DNA from: an uncultured Lachnospiraceae bacterium
Lineage (GTDB): Bacteria; Bacillota; Clostridia; Lachnospirales; Lachnospiraceae
Assembly (NCBI GenBank): GCA_947176505.1
Contig: CAMWQW010000004.1
Location: forward strand, 124,001-188,000
DNA length: 64,000 nucleotides
Reading direction: 5' to 3'
Below, piece by piece: positions 16,730 through 26,213 of this stretch. A program made the translations under genes and the position numbers. Position 1 is the stretch's first letter. The number at the start of each line of letters is the position of its first letter. The notes below the pieces were generated by a model. It was not told where the DNA came from, searched no databases, and was given only the letters and a program-made list of their open reading frames with translations.

Positions 16730-18559
16730 ATGGATGGCGGAATGAAGAGGATAGGTATTGATATGCAGTTTATTCGGGAAAAGTGGATTCTTTTATATGG
16801 AAAGATTAAACAGGCGTGTTCCGATTACAGAGTGACAGTCATCACTGTCGAGCTGTTTACGTTATATGCTGTGGTAGGCGGACTATGGAGCGACCTTAAT
16901 CCGGAATATGAGTCGCCTGTAACGGATTTTCTTTTTTCTGATATGGTACTTATATCATTTTTAATGCTGTTTATGATAGCGGCAATGTTTGTGGAGAGCT
17001 TATTTCCCTATGAAAAGAAGCATAAGAAATTAACAATTGCAAGAATATGCGGTTTTGTCATTGGTGCAGTAATTGCTGCTGTACTCGTATGGGGAATAGA
17101 TGCCGGAGATATGGCGGAAAAAGCTGAATTCATATTTCATCTGTCGGGAGATGTTGTCGCAGAGTGGTGTGGACGCTTTGTTGTCGGATATATTCTTTTG
17201 TTAATTGTGGCAATTTTATATGTCTGTCACAGAAAGAGTCAGATAGGATTTATTGAATATATTTTGCATGTCTTTGTGAATTTCGTGATTGCTACAGCGA
17301 TTTATTTTGTTCTGCTTATCGGGCTCAACCTTATTGTATCTGTTGTAAATGCATTGTTTTTGGACGGATATTCTACGCTAAGTATATATGTTGTGATTCT
17401 GTTGACAGGCATCTACTATGTTCCGGCGTGTATCATGGCAATGAATAATATGAATAACGAAATCCGGGACCGAATAGGTCTTTTTCTGATTAAGTATGTT
17501 CTTTCGGGGATGACAATCTGTGCATTGGCAATCGTATACATATATTTGCTTAAGATTTTAATTATGTGGGAAATGCCGTCCAATGAGATATTCGGTATTG
17601 TTGCCGGATTGTTTTGTATCGGAATGCCTATTTGGATGATAGATTATTTCTATCGTGATGATACGAAATATATGCGTTTCCTGCAAATACTGCCTTTCGG
17701 ACTGGTACCGATGATACCCGTGCAGGCATATGCTATCTGTGTGAGAGTTTATCATAACGGTATGACGCCAAGCAGATATGTGGGTGTTGCGATGATTCTT
17801 TTTGAGACTGCTATGTTGTTTGTATGGTATTTTTGGAAAGAGAAAATGGAACGGGTACTTTTGATGATCGGAACGGGTATTATTGTAGCAATCTTTATTC
17901 CCGGTGTAAATATGTACAGTATGTCTGACAGATGGCAGAGTACCTTTTTGAAAACTTATTATCAGAAAGTACTTTCTCAAGGCGAGCTGACACAGGAAGA
18001 ATACGAGCGTTTGAAGGGTGCATATGATTATTTGAAGTGGCAATCCGGCAAAGATGAGCTGGTTAAAGAGTTTAATATTTATGATGCTGATTTTGCAGCG
18101 AAGCTTGTGATGTCGGGAATTAACGAGGAAGGTTTGACGCAGAAACAGTATCACAATATCCATTGTTGCCAGATGGTGGGAACTCTAGATGTCAGTGGCT
18201 ATAGCAGTTTTGTTATGCTGAGTCAGGATGACAGGTATCAGTATTTTGGTGACGACAGGCTTCCGGTGGATTTTTCTGCGTTTAGGTTTTATAGGCGTGG
18301 GAATGATGTACAGGAAGCAGTCATAGTTGACTTAAGTGATTTTGCGGACAGGTGCATTGCCTATAAAGAAGAGCATCCGGATGCAGGAAAAGATGAATAC
18401 AGCAAAGCAATGAAACCGTTTACAACAATTGTGATAGATGAGAATACCGTGTTGTACCTGAACCATTTTGAAGTCAATTACAGGGACGGAATTGAGGAGG
18501 GAAAAGAGTTTTTTGAAGTGTCTTCGGTGAATGTTTCAGGAATGCTGTTGAGCAGGTGA
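16730..18559 (+). CDS. DUF4153-type multi-pass membrane protein
   Basis: The 609-residue protein has a cytoplasmic-looking N-terminus. About ten or more hydrophobic helices follow between residues 30 and 395 (for example ICGFVIGAVIAAVLVWGI and VILLTGIYYVPACIMAMNN). A hydrophilic C-terminal domain of about 210 residues comes last. This layout, with the FDIYDA/YFGDD-like tail, matches DUF4153-containing proteins of Firmicutes, whose function is unknown. I chose the ATG at 16730 because AGGA is 7 bases upstream; the ATG at 16724 has that site almost against it. A later ATG at 16742 is also possible. Confidence 0.65.
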   Translation: MDGGMKRIGIDMQFIREKWILLYGKIKQACSDYRVTVITVELFTLYAVVGGLWSDLNPEYESPVTDFLFSDMVLISFLMLFMIAAMFVESLFPYEKKHKKLTIARICGFVIGAVIAAVLVWGIDAGDMAEKAEFIFHLSGDVVAEWCGRFVVGYILLLIVAILYVCHRKSQIGFIEYILHVFVNFVIATAIYFVLLIGLNLIVSVVNALFLDGYSTLSIYVVILLTGIYYVPACIMAMNNMNNEIRDRIGLFLIKYVLSGMTICALAIVYIYLLKILIMWEMPSNEIFGIVAGLFCIGMPIWMIDYFYRDDTKYMRFLQILPFGLVPMIPVQAYAICVRVYHNGMTPSRYVGVAMILFETAMLFVWYFWKEKMERVLLMIGTGIIVAIFIPGVNMYSMSDRWQSTFLKTYYQKVLSQGELTQEEYERLKGAYDYLKWQSGKDELVKEFNIYDADFAAKLVMSGINEEGLTQKQYHNIHCCQMVGTLDVSGYSSFVMLSQDDRYQYFGDDRLPVDFSAFRFYRRGNDVQEAVIVDLSDFADRCIAYKEEHPDAGKDEYSKAMKPFTTIVIDENTVLYLNHFEVNYRDGIEEGKEFFEVSSVNVSGMLLSR

Positions 18560-18607
18560 CGAGTTACATTTAAGGGGATACGCTCATATAAATTATTCGG
18601 ACATACA

Positions 18608-18859
18608 GTGGCGGATATCCTGTCGATTTTAAGAGAGCTTGAACCTCATCGGCGGAAAGAGGGAGTGCAAAAGACAAATAATGTGGTTCTTGTGAAGAGA
18701 AAAACGGATGGGAGAATCTATGTCAGGAAACGAATCAGCCTTGAAGCAGTCGGCGCATATAGCAGGTTGAAAAATGTTATAAACCGCAATATGACAAGAA
18801 TGTATGTTGATTGCAGGTATCGTGAGAATATGATGCAGAAAAAGAGCAGATTAATTTAA
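18608..18859 (+). pseudogene. Probable truncated Ser/Thr protein kinase N-terminus
   Basis: This 83-codon GTG-initiated frame reads like the first two or three beta strands and the alpha-C region of a bacterial protein kinase: a short helix (ILRELEPHRRKEG), then VVLVKRKTDGRIYVRKRI with the would-be ATP-binding lysine, then GAYSRLKNVINRNMTRMYV. It ends abruptly with no kinase core (no HRD or DFG segment) in any frame downstream before the next gene. No good ribosome binding site was seen. A remnant of a larger kinase gene is the best reading. A short orphan protein is the alternative. Confidence 0.4.
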
Positions 18860-18923
18860 GTGACAGTTGATGTTTTGAACTACTTTTTGAAGAAAAACAT
18901 TATAAATCAAACCAAAAGTCTGC

Positions 18924-18929
18924 TATAAT
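18924..18929 (+). promoter_or_regulatory. Candidate -10 element of the secreted metallo-hydrolase gene
   Basis: TATAAT with an upstream TGC lies 42 bases before the ATG at 18971. No good TTGACA-like -35 is present at the proper distance, so an extended-minus-10 promoter is possible. Confidence 0.35.
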
Positions 18930-18970
18930 AAATATAAAGTTCATTTTCATTCACCAAAGGAGCCAGCCAC

Positions 18971-20098
18971 ATGAAGAAATCATTCAATCGTTTTTTAAAT
19001 TTACTGCTTATTGCAGCGGTCATTTTAGGTGCGGCATTTACCAATCCACTTCCGGTAACTGCCGCAAATCCAGATAAGATGGAAGTACATTTTATTGATG
19101 TCGGGCAGGGAGATGCAACACTGATTACTTGCGGCGGACATGCCATGCTGATTGATGCAGGCGATGATACGAAGGGAACTGCCATCCAGAATTACCTGAA
19201 AAAACGGAATATCAAGACACTGGATTATTTGGTTCTCACTCATCCCGATGCAGATCATATCGGCGGCGCACCGGTTATTATCACGAAATTTGACATTGAT
19301 AAAGTTTTTGTATCAAATTATGAGAAAGACACGAAAACTTATCAAAAACTGATACAGGCACTGGATGATAAACGTCTCAGCTATACAACGCCGGAAGTCG
19401 GCTCGCAATATTCTCTTGGGACAGCCACGGTTACTATTTTAGGACCGAATGAGGAGTATGATAATCCGAATGATGCCTCTGTTGCATGTCTGGTGCAAAA
19501 CGGAAACAATAGGTTTCTGTTCACCGGAGATGCTGGAGAGGATGCGGAAAAAGATATTTTGAATAACGGGCTGAATATTTCTGCGGATGTCTATAAGGTA
19601 GGACATCATGGAAGCAGGTATTCCACGTCAAAAGCGTTCTTTGATGCAGTCAAACCATCCTATGCGGTAATAAGCTGTAGTGAAGACAATTCTTACGGGC
19701 ATCCTCACGCGGAGACATTAAATACTCTTCGGACAAACGGGGTAAAAGTTTATAGGACTGACGAAGCAGGTACGATTGTTGCAACGTCTGACGGTAAGAA
19801 GATAACCTTCAATGTGCCGGCATCGGATACATGGCAGTCCGGGGAACAGACGCAAAATTCGTCAACTTCAAAAACTACGGATTCTGCAGCGGAGTTGCAG
19901 GAGGCACCCAAGGAAGAAGTAAGTGCTTCTACGCCTACCGGAATTACATATGTTCTCAACAAAAACACACATAAATTTCACAAGCCAAGCTGTAGCAGTG
20001 TAGACACAATCAAACCAAAAAACAGGGAAGATACAACAATGTCCCGGGACGAAATAATCGGGGCAGGATATGTCCCGTGTAAGAGATGTAATCCATAA
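18971..20098 (+). CDS. Secreted ComEC/Rec2-like metallo-beta-lactamase-fold hydrolase with Ada-type C-terminal zinc domain
   Basis: A signal peptide (MKKSFNRFLNLLLIAAVILG, ending near VTAA) directs this 375-residue protein outside. The hydrolase domain at about 35-275 has FIDVGQGDATLI, the metal motif THPDADHIGG, FTGDAGEDAEKD, GHHGS and GHPHAETLNTL, as in the stand-alone ComEC MBL domain. The linker is rich in Ser, Thr and Glu. The last 50 residues (FHKPSCSS...PCKRCNP) form a cysteine motif like the metal-binding domain of Ada. Similar proteins are predicted extracellular nucleases or phosphodiesterases. The true substrate is unknown. AAAGGAG lies 7 bases before the ATG. Confidence 0.85.
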   Translation: MKKSFNRFLNLLLIAAVILGAAFTNPLPVTAANPDKMEVHFIDVGQGDATLITCGGHAMLIDAGDDTKGTAIQNYLKKRNIKTLDYLVLTHPDADHIGGAPVIITKFDIDKVFVSNYEKDTKTYQKLIQALDDKRLSYTTPEVGSQYSLGTATVTILGPNEEYDNPNDASVACLVQNGNNRFLFTGDAGEDAEKDILNNGLNISADVYKVGHHGSRYSTSKAFFDAVKPSYAVISCSEDNSYGHPHAETLNTLRTNGVKVYRTDEAGTIVATSDGKKITFNVPASDTWQSGEQTQNSSTSKTTDSAAELQEAPKEEVSASTPTGITYVLNKNTHKFHKPSCSSVDTIKPKNREDTTMSRDEIIGAGYVPCKRCNP

Positions 20099-20107
20099 GA
20101 GAAATGT

Positions 20108-20152
20108 CCCCTTTATCGGAACCTATAAGTTCTGGTGAAGGGGTCTTTTGTT
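20108..20152 (+). terminator. Rho-independent terminator after the MBL hydrolase
   Basis: CCCCTTTATCGGAAC (20108-20122) pairs with GTTCTGGTGAAGGGG (20129-20143) with a few G-U or mismatch steps. TCTTTTGTT follows. It lies 9 bases after the stop codon. Confidence 0.8.
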
Positions 20153-20296
20153 ATAAAGAATTTTTCCGTTAAAGTACGGTGAAGATTTACAACTTATTTT
20201 GTTTTTGATAAAATTATGTCATATCGGGGTATGTACAATTAGGGTTTGAAGTATAAGAAGGGAATATTAGGGGTTAAGCCGGAAGGAGATTTATTA

Positions 20297-21760
20297 ATGA
20301 GAGAGAAGCATCTGGAAAGAACCAATAAGTTATTATTTATTGTACACACGATTACGACTTTATTTGTTGTGGTTGGACTGATTTCACAGTTGAAGATGGC
20401 TGGAATGCCCGTTATACTTAGTGTGGTTCCGCTTGTACTTAATGTTGTGGTGTATTTGCTATGTGTAGGCATGTTTCTAAAATTTCGTACGACCGAAAAG
20501 TATTCCTCATGTGTTGGAATCGGATTTTCTGTGGTTTATATTGTCATATTATGGTTGTCAAGTTCTAATGCGACATATCCGTATATGATACCGATTTTAA
20601 TAGTTTTGATTCTTCTTATGGACCGCAAACTTGTACTGGGTGTCAGCGGTTTGTTTGCTGTTGCCAATATTGTTCGTATTATTATGAATGTTGCAGGAGC
20701 AGAGGACATAGAACTAGTGATTGAAACGAGTATGATTGAATTAATCATTACAATATTGACTGTGATTGCAGTGGTTAAGGGCATTGGAATTATGCAGAAA
20801 TTTTTTGAAGAGTCCATGCAGGAACTGACGATAGTAATGGATGCTAATATGGAAACGGCAGATAAGATTAAGACAGTAGCGGGTAACGTAGAGAGTAAAA
20901 CGAGGACGGCTGTAGAGAATGTAAATGAAACTTTGAAGATAACGGAGAGCGTTAACTCGGCAATGAATGATATTGCCAGCGGAATGGACAGTGTAGTGAA
21001 TGCTATCGAACAGCAGACAGACCAGACAAAGATGATACAAGGAACAATAGACGAGGTCTATGAACAGACAGAACAGATTGTCGGATTTATGGATGATATT
21101 GAAGAGGCGCTTAAAGTCAGTACGTCAGCAATGGGTGAATTGACGGATACGGTTGACTCCGCGATCGGTGAAGTTCAGGATATGAAGAATGCGGCAGAAA
21201 CATTAAAAGTAAGATCGGAAGAAGTGCGCGGTATAGTAGATGTTATTGTCAATATATCGAGTCAGACAAATCTTTTGGCACTTAATGCATCTATAGAGGC
21301 GGCAAGAGCCGGAGAAGCAGGCAGGGGATTTGCAGTGGTTGCGGATGAAATCAGAAATCTCTCGGAACAGACGAGAAAAGAAACGGACAATATTGCACTA
21401 ATTTTAAATGACTTGATACAGGATGCTAATCTGGTGACCGCAAGAGTACAGCAGAATGTTGAGTTGTCTAATGAAGAGAATCGCTTAGCAAAGAGTACGG
21501 AAGAGCAATTTGAGGTTATCCGGAATAAGGCGGATATTTTATCTGATAAGATTCATGAAGTGGAGACGAAAATGTCAGATCTTCTCAACGCAAATACGCT
21601 GATTGTTGACAGCATTAATATTTTATCGGCTGGCAGTGAAGAAATCAGCGCAAGTATAGGTGAGGCGTGTGAGATGAGTAACCAGAGTGTTGGAATCGTC
21701 CATAATTTTGCCGATTCTTTTAAGGAGATTTCCGACAATATGAGTGTGTTGTCGAAGTAG
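20297..21760 (+). CDS. Methyl-accepting chemotaxis protein
   Basis: This membrane chemoreceptor signals to CheA/CheW. The 487-residue protein has several N-terminal hydrophobic helices within about residues 12-180 and no large extracytoplasmic sensor domain. It therefore probably senses through the membrane or a small loop. A long coiled coil follows, and the conserved hairpin tip reads [20 protein letters not shown], then [19 protein letters not shown] chose ATG 20297 because GGAAGGAG lies 9 bases upstream; the longer TTG form adds 17 residues lacking family character. No other chemotaxis gene is in the window. Confidence 0.9.
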   Translation: MREKHLERTNKLLFIVHTITTLFVVVGLISQLKMAGMPVILSVVPLVLNVVVYLLCVGMFLKFRTTEKYSSCVGIGFSVVYIVILWLSSSNATYPYMIPILIVLILLMDRKLVLGVSGLFAVANIVRIIMNVAGAEDIELVIETSMIELIITILTVIAVVKGIGIMQKFFEESMQELTIVMDANMETADKIKTVAGNVESKTRTAVENVNETLKITESVNSAMNDIASGMDSVVNAIEQQTDQTKMIQGTIDEVYEQTEQIVGFMDDIEEALKVSTSAMGELTDTVDSAIGEVQDMKNAAETLKVRSEEVRGIVDVIVNISSQTNLLALNASIEAARAGEAGRGFAVVADEIRNLSEQTRKETDNIALILNDLIQDANLVTARVQQNVELSNEENRLAKSTEEQFEVIRNKADILSDKIHEVETKMSDLLNANTLIVDSINILSAGSEEISASIGEACEMSNQSVGIVHNFADSFKEISDNMSVLSK

Positions 21761-21847
21761 AATATAATATTGCCTGTTCGAATAGAGAAAGGAACTTGTT
21801 ATTCGAGCAAGAAAATGGTGAAAATATATAAAAAGGAGAGAGAGCAT

Positions 21848-22702
21848 ATGCGTGAGACAGTAAGAATAGATAGGATTGAGCCACAGTATTCCGTGGCGGC
21901 AGGTGTGACTTTTTCGCAGGTTGACGCTTGGTTCGGTCATACGATCAGAGATTTAAAAATGGACGTAATCTATCCGGAAGATAAGGAGAAGGATTATCCT
22001 TGTATTGTATGGATTTGCGGAGGGGCATGGAGAGTGATGGACAGATCAGCGCATCTGGCATATTTATCTGAACTTGCACGGAGCGGGTTTGTGGTTGCAA
22101 GTGTAGAGTATCGTACCACGAATGAGGAAATCTATCCGGCACAATTGACGGACGTGAAGACAGCAATCCGCTATCTACGTGCGCACAGTGATAGATATAA
22201 TATTGATACGGAACGTTTTGGTGTGATGGGAGAATCCGCAGGAGGTTACTTAACTGCAATGGCAGCATTGGTTGATGATCCGGCGTTTGATGTCGGAGAA
22301 TATCGGGATTATTCCAGTAAAGTGCAGGCGGCGTGCCCGTGGTATCCGCCTACGGACGTTTCGGCATTTCCATATGAATCGGCGGTAGATGCGGCAGCAT
22401 CTATGGAATCACTCCTTCTTGGCAAGAATGTTATGCTCCATAAGGAAGATGCGATTAAGATATGTCCGGTTTCTTATGTGACAAAAGATGCACCTCCGTT
22501 TATGATTCTTCATGGAAACAAGGATGACACAGTACCATTTGCACAAGGGGAGCTGCTGCATGATAAGTTAGAGGAAGCCGGATGCGACGTGCAGCTTATC
22601 GTAATCGATGGAGCAAATCACGCAGATTATCAGTTTTTCCAGAGAGAAACATGGCAGCGGATTATTAATTTCTTCCATGACAAGTTAGGATATGCCAAAT
22701 AG
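21848..22702 (+). CDS. Alpha/beta hydrolase, esterase/lipase-like (BD-FAE type)
   Basis: The 284-residue cytoplasmic protein has the oxyanion strand CIVWICGGAW (a variant of the HGG motif), the nucleophile elbow GVMGESAGGYL, the acid in HGNKDDTVPFAQG and the histidine in GANHADYQF. This complete triad fits carboxylesterases acting on acetylated or feruloylated sugars. The start is ATG 21848, with AAAAGGAGAGAG just upstream. An in-frame upstream ATG at 21770 would add 26 poorly conserved residues. The gene follows the chemoreceptor closely, with no terminator seen between them. Confidence 0.87.
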   Translation: MRETVRIDRIEPQYSVAAGVTFSQVDAWFGHTIRDLKMDVIYPEDKEKDYPCIVWICGGAWRVMDRSAHLAYLSELARSGFVVASVEYRTTNEEIYPAQLTDVKTAIRYLRAHSDRYNIDTERFGVMGESAGGYLTAMAALVDDPAFDVGEYRDYSSKVQAACPWYPPTDVSAFPYESAVDAAASMESLLLGKNVMLHKEDAIKICPVSYVTKDAPPFMILHGNKDDTVPFAQGELLHDKLEEAGCDVQLIVIDGANHADYQFFQRETWQRIINFFHDKLGYAK

Positions 22703-22751
22703 AATACAGATAAATGAGCAGTCTCAATATTTCGGATATAGGAAATAGGAT

Positions 22752-23378
22752 ATGATACTACTAAATAGCAATGATATGACAAAATTAGGCTGTGGTGAGT
22801 GTATCGGCTGTAGCGATTGTTGCCGTAGCATGGGACAGTCGATTGTGCTGGATCCATATGACATTTACCAGTTACAGAAGGCAACAAAGCAGTGCTTTGC
22901 ACAACTTATGCAGGAAACAATCGAGCTGCATGTAGAAGACGGATTGATTCTTCCATCTTTAAAAATGCAGAATGGTACAGATGCCTGCGGGTTTTTGAGC
23001 AAAGAGGGAAGATGTAGCATTCATGTCGATAGACCGGGACTATGCAGATTGTTTCCGCTTGGAAGAAATTATGATGAAAAAGGATTGCGATACTTTTTGC
23101 TGGAAGATGCCTGCCGAATGCCGAATCGTACGAAAGTAAAGATTAAGAAGTGGCTGGGAGTGAGCGCACTGCCTCAATATGAGAAATTTCTGGTTGAATG
23201 GCATGACCTGCGTAAAGGTATACAGGGAAAAATTTTAGAAAAGCAGTCAGATGAGTATACGCAGAATATCAATGTCAGAATGTTGGAGATTTTTTATCAG
23301 AAGCCTTATGATATGACAGAAGATTTTTTTATGCAGTTTGAAAAGCGCAGAGAAATTTTTATTTCTGAAATGCTATAG
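22752..23378 (+). CDS. YkgJ family cysteine cluster protein
   Basis: The 208-residue protein has the zinc- or iron-binding cysteine cluster CGECIGCSDCCRSMG near residues 16-30 and a second group, CGFLSKEGRCSIHVDRPGLC, near 77-96. Both are the hallmark of the YkgJ/CxxCxxCC family (PF03692). Members bind metal; the enzymatic role is unsettled. The C-terminal hundred residues are helical and less conserved. AGGA lies 8 bases before the ATG. It sits between the esterase and the GNAT gene, all on the same strand with short gaps. Confidence 0.85.
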   Translation: MILLNSNDMTKLGCGECIGCSDCCRSMGQSIVLDPYDIYQLQKATKQCFAQLMQETIELHVEDGLILPSLKMQNGTDACGFLSKEGRCSIHVDRPGLCRLFPLGRNYDEKGLRYFLLEDACRMPNRTKVKIKKWLGVSALPQYEKFLVEWHDLRKGIQGKILEKQSDEYTQNINVRMLEIFYQKPYDMTEDFFMQFEKRREIFISEML

Positions 23379-23409
23379 AAAAAGTGAAGTAGTGTGAGGA
23401 GAAATAGAT

Positions 23410-23889
23410 ATGACGGAGAGTATTCATATTGTTAGGATACAGGATGATGATAAAAAGTCATCCTACACCGGAGAAATCCTTAGAAAACTGCCGGAGTGGT
23501 TCGGAAATGAGCAGGCTGTTGATGATTATGTAGAAAAAGTTAAAGAATATCCTTATTGGGCAGCGGAAGATAATGCCGGCAAATGTATTGGGTTTTTCTC
23601 TGTTAAAACACATTATCGGCATACGGGAGATATATTTGTGTGTGGGGTGCTTCCGGAATACCAACATGAGGGCATAGGGAAAGAGCTTTACAATGTGGCG
23701 GAACAATATTTTATAGGGCAAGGTTGCAAGTATGTGATTGTCAAAACGCTGAGTGACACGGTTGAATATAAACCGTATGTGCAAACACGTGGATTTTATA
23801 AAAGTGTCGGATTTGAGTCGCTTATCACTTTGACGGAAATGTGGGATGAAGAGAATCCCTGTCTGATTTTGATTAAATTGCTTGCGTAG
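23410..23889 (+). CDS. GNAT family N-acetyltransferase
   Basis: The 159-residue protein has the GNAT core: a beta strand (CIGFFSVKTHYRHTGDIFVCGV) and the acetyl-CoA pyrophosphate loop in VLPEYQHEGIGKELYN, where QxxGIG replaces the usual RxxGxG or QxxGxG. KYVIVKTL and GFYKSVGFES then form the last strands. The acceptor substrate is unknown. GAGGAGAAATA lies 6 bases upstream. It is probably cotranscribed with the YkgJ gene. Confidence 0.85.
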   Translation: MTESIHIVRIQDDDKKSSYTGEILRKLPEWFGNEQAVDDYVEKVKEYPYWAAEDNAGKCIGFFSVKTHYRHTGDIFVCGVLPEYQHEGIGKELYNVAEQYFIGQGCKYVIVKTLSDTVEYKPYVQTRGFYKSVGFESLITLTEMWDEENPCLILIKLLA

Positions 23890-24001
23890 AGCATTGGATT
23901 TTAGGTAATACTGTTTTACGACAAGAAGATTTCAGAATAAGTGCTGTAAGCGATAAGATATGACATTGAAAGCAATAATTGGAACAGGAAGGGATATTGG
24001 T

Positions 24002-24490
24002 ATGAAAACAATAAGAAAAATGATGCTATGTAGTCTGTGTGCTGTGGCGATAGTATTCTGTGCTGCCTGCGGTAAGAAAGATGAGGGAGGCGACCAACTT
24101 GAGGGAAGTCTTACGGATATTATGGCGGGACTCTATGAGCAGGCGGATTTGTCGGAAGATTTCAGAGCAGGCATGGACAGTTTCGAGACGTATGAATTAA
24201 CAGAAGACTTGGAAGTTTCTATTCTCGGAACAGATGAGGTTGAGTATACGGAAGGCGTTGCATCTATTCCGATGATTTCACCCAATGCGTATCAGTGCGT
24301 GCTTCTCCGGGTTGATGAAGACAAAGTAGATACCGTGAAACAACAGCTCAAAGATAATGCCGACTTGAATAAGTGGGTGTGTGTCAGTGCCGAGACGATG
24401 CTTATCGAAAGCAGAGGAAATGTGATTTTCTTCATCATGGGGGACAATGATACGGTGTATGCGATGAATGGGGCGTTTCAGAAGTATTGA
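24002..24490 (+). CDS. DUF4358-type lipoprotein
   Basis: A 162-residue lipoprotein: MKTIRKMMLCSLCAVAIVFC followed by the lipobox A-A-C-G predicts acylation of the cysteine near residue 24 and anchoring outside the membrane. The mature domain (SILGTDEVEYTEGVASIPMI, VLLRVDEDKVDTVKQQLKDN, MLIESRGNVIFFIMGDND) matches DUF4358 proteins of Clostridia, of unknown role. I chose ATG 24002 over ATG 23960 because a proper signal peptide begins there. The stop overlaps the TTG start of a broken hydrolase gene by 4 bases. Confidence 0.75.
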   Translation: MKTIRKMMLCSLCAVAIVFCAACGKKDEGGDQLEGSLTDIMAGLYEQADLSEDFRAGMDSFETYELTEDLEVSILGTDEVEYTEGVASIPMISPNAYQCVLLRVDEDKVDTVKQQLKDNADLNKWVCVSAETMLIESRGNVIFFIMGDNDTVYAMNGAFQKY

Positions 24491-24690
24491 GATATAGGGT
24501 ATTATCTATCGTGGCTGTACTAATAATTGCTGGTGATTGGGCATTGTCTGTAATGGTATATAACGAGAATTTTAACCAGCGATTTGAGAACTATGAGCCG
24601 CTTATGCTGTACGTTGATGATTATGACAGAGTGCAGCGCACTTACATACTACCCCGAAGTAAAAGCCGTTATAGCGTGTTCGGGTTTTAA
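24487..24690 (+). pseudogene. 5' fragment of an alpha/beta hydrolase gene, truncated at an island boundary
   Basis: The 67-codon TTG-started frame has an N-terminal membrane anchor (VLSIVAVLIIAGDWALSVMV), then YNENFNQRFENYEPLMLYVDD and VQRT. This resembles the start of Clostridia alpha/beta hydrolases of roughly 300 residues. After VQRT (about base 24645) the sequence changes character and stops, and no GxSxG elbow or later motif is found anywhere in the window. The simplest reading is that the 3' part was replaced by the accessory DNA that follows. Confidence 0.6.
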
Positions 24691-25216
24691 CGTTTCACCG
24701 AATCTGTCAAAAGGGACAAACTTTCATACAACATAAGCCTTCCGGTTCGGAGGGCTATTTTGTTGCCTTGCCGAAAAAGCCTTATTCTGCGGGCTTTGCC
24801 GATATGCAATGACTTTACTTATCTGTGGCAGAAAGCTCGGCAGACATATTTGATACTGCGGTTCTTGGATTTCTTGCTCCCGCCCTTGGGTGTTCCCGCC
24901 TCTGGGGTCAGTGTCGTTATCGTCCAGCCGTATGCGCCGCGCCCGCCGTCCGGGATACCGTGATTGCTGGGCGGGCTAATTCCCATTATAGAAATGACCG
25001 TTGAATAGGTCGAACATTTCCTCGGTTTTCTTTGCGATTTCGGATATTTGAAGCATTGCTGTGTCCTCCTTATAATTATCTTTTAATTCGTTGTGAAAGC
25101 AAGCTCTAATCTAAAAATATAATAAATATGCCTAATTTGTAATTTTGCTGGAATCATTGCTTTTTAGGCATATGTTTGATATAGTTGTAACAATGCTTTT
25201 ACAAGGAGGTATCAGG
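24691..25216. other. Accessory-element scar upstream of the LysR gene
   Basis: No intact gene was seen here. It holds the decayed SprT-like fragment (separate entry) and a locally G+C-rich stretch at about 24860-24965 that stands out from its A+T-rich surroundings. The spacer before the LysR gene is A+T-rich and includes a good GGAGG site for that gene. Confidence 0.55.
24819..25056 (-). pseudogene. Decayed SprT-like protein gene of integrative-element type
   Basis: On the minus strand, GGAGG lies 8 bases before ATG 25056. Translation gives MLQISEIAKKTEEMFDLFNG, the usual N-terminus of SprT-like proteins carried on Clostridia integrative elements. The frame then stops. A second frame gives LARPAITVS and a third gives PDGGRGAYGW, fused directly to TPEAGTPKGGSKKSKN and RSIKYVC. 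Those last segments resemble the linker and start of the C-terminal zinc ribbon. Two frameshifts and loss of the catalytic middle (no HExxH) make it a dead fragment. Confidence 0.55.
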
Positions 25217-26107
25217 ATGGAAATAAGAGTGCTTCGGTATTTTCTTACTGTTGTTCGGGAGGGAGGTATCAACCGTGCCGCAGAAGTTTTGCATATTACG
25301 CAGCCTACATTAAGCAGACAATTATCACAGTTGGAGGAAGAAGTTGGTGTAAGGCTATTCCATAGGGGCGCACGAAGAATTACTTTAACGAATGAGGGAA
25401 TATTGCTGCGGCGGCGGGCAGAGGAAATTTTATCTTTGGTTGACCGGACAGAAAAAGAATTGATTGAGCAGGAAGAACTTGTAGAAGGAAGAATTGTAAT
25501 CGGTTGCGGAGAGTTAGCGGCTGTGCAGGTTATACCGGAAATTATTGAATCTTTCCGTGAAAAGTATCCGCTGGTTAGTTATGATATTTTTACTGCAAAT
25601 GCAGACTTGGTAAAGGAACAGATGGAAAAAGGTTTGGTTGATATAGGGGTATTACTGGAACCGATTGATATGGAAAAATTCGATTTTATCCGTATGACGG
25701 GCAAAGAGCGATGGGTGGTTTTAATGCGCCCGGATGATCCTCTGGCAAATAAAGATGCTATAAGCGCAAAGGATTTGGAGAATTTACCTCTTATTCTTCC
25801 AAGACGGACAAATGTGCAGAATGAACTGTCAAACTGGCTGGGGGATTCTTTTCAAAGTACAAAAGTTCTATTTACCAGCAATTTAAGCACAAATGGGGCA
25901 ATCATGGTTCAAAAGGGGCTGGCATATTCAATCGTTATTGAAGGTTCTGTACCATTTTGGGATAAAGAAAAAATTGCTTATCGGCCATTATATCCGGAAT
26001 TGACAGCGAACAGCGCATTGGCATGGAAAAAGCAGCAGCCTTTTGGTCTTGCTACAAAAAAATTTATAGAATTTATTAAATGCCTTTCGAGCATAAGTGA
26101 CATATAA
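25217..26107 (+). CDS. LysR family transcriptional regulator
   Basis: The 296-residue regulator starts with the winged helix-turn-helix MEIRVLRYFLTVVREGGINR, then AAEVLHITQPTLSRQLSQLE. It continues with a periplasmic-binding-like effector domain from about residue 90 (IVIGCGELAAVQVIPEIIES). Length and order are standard. ATG 25217 has AAGGAGGT 9 bases upstream, so the longer TTG frame beginning at 25145 is rejected. It is the first intact gene of the accessory island and probably controls the flavodoxin lipoprotein genes downstream. Its effector is unknown. Confidence 0.9.
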   Translation: MEIRVLRYFLTVVREGGINRAAEVLHITQPTLSRQLSQLEEEVGVRLFHRGARRITLTNEGILLRRRAEEILSLVDRTEKELIEQEELVEGRIVIGCGELAAVQVIPEIIESFREKYPLVSYDIFTANADLVKEQMEKGLVDIGVLLEPIDMEKFDFIRMTGKERWVVLMRPDDPLANKDAISAKDLENLPLILPRRTNVQNELSNWLGDSFQSTKVLFTSNLSTNGAIMVQKGLAYSIVIEGSVPFWDKEKIAYRPLYPELTANSALAWKKQQPFGLATKKFIEFIKCLSSISDI

Positions 26108-26213
26108 AAGCCAAGTATTTGATATAACTAAAAAATTTCCCTATAATGTAGGTGTGAGAAAAAGTGCAACTTACTTTTACTCTTTACCTACATTTTTTGT
26201 GGAAGCTGGAGAT

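Noticed and set aside
17558..18163. Open frame of 201 codons on the minus strand inside the DUF4153 gene
   Set aside because: Antisense to a membrane protein gene, with low-complexity composition and no recognisable domain.
24760..24963. 67-codon plus-strand frame in the island scar
   Set aside because: It is opposite the decayed SprT-like fragment, where the minus-strand pieces have family character. There is no ribosome site.
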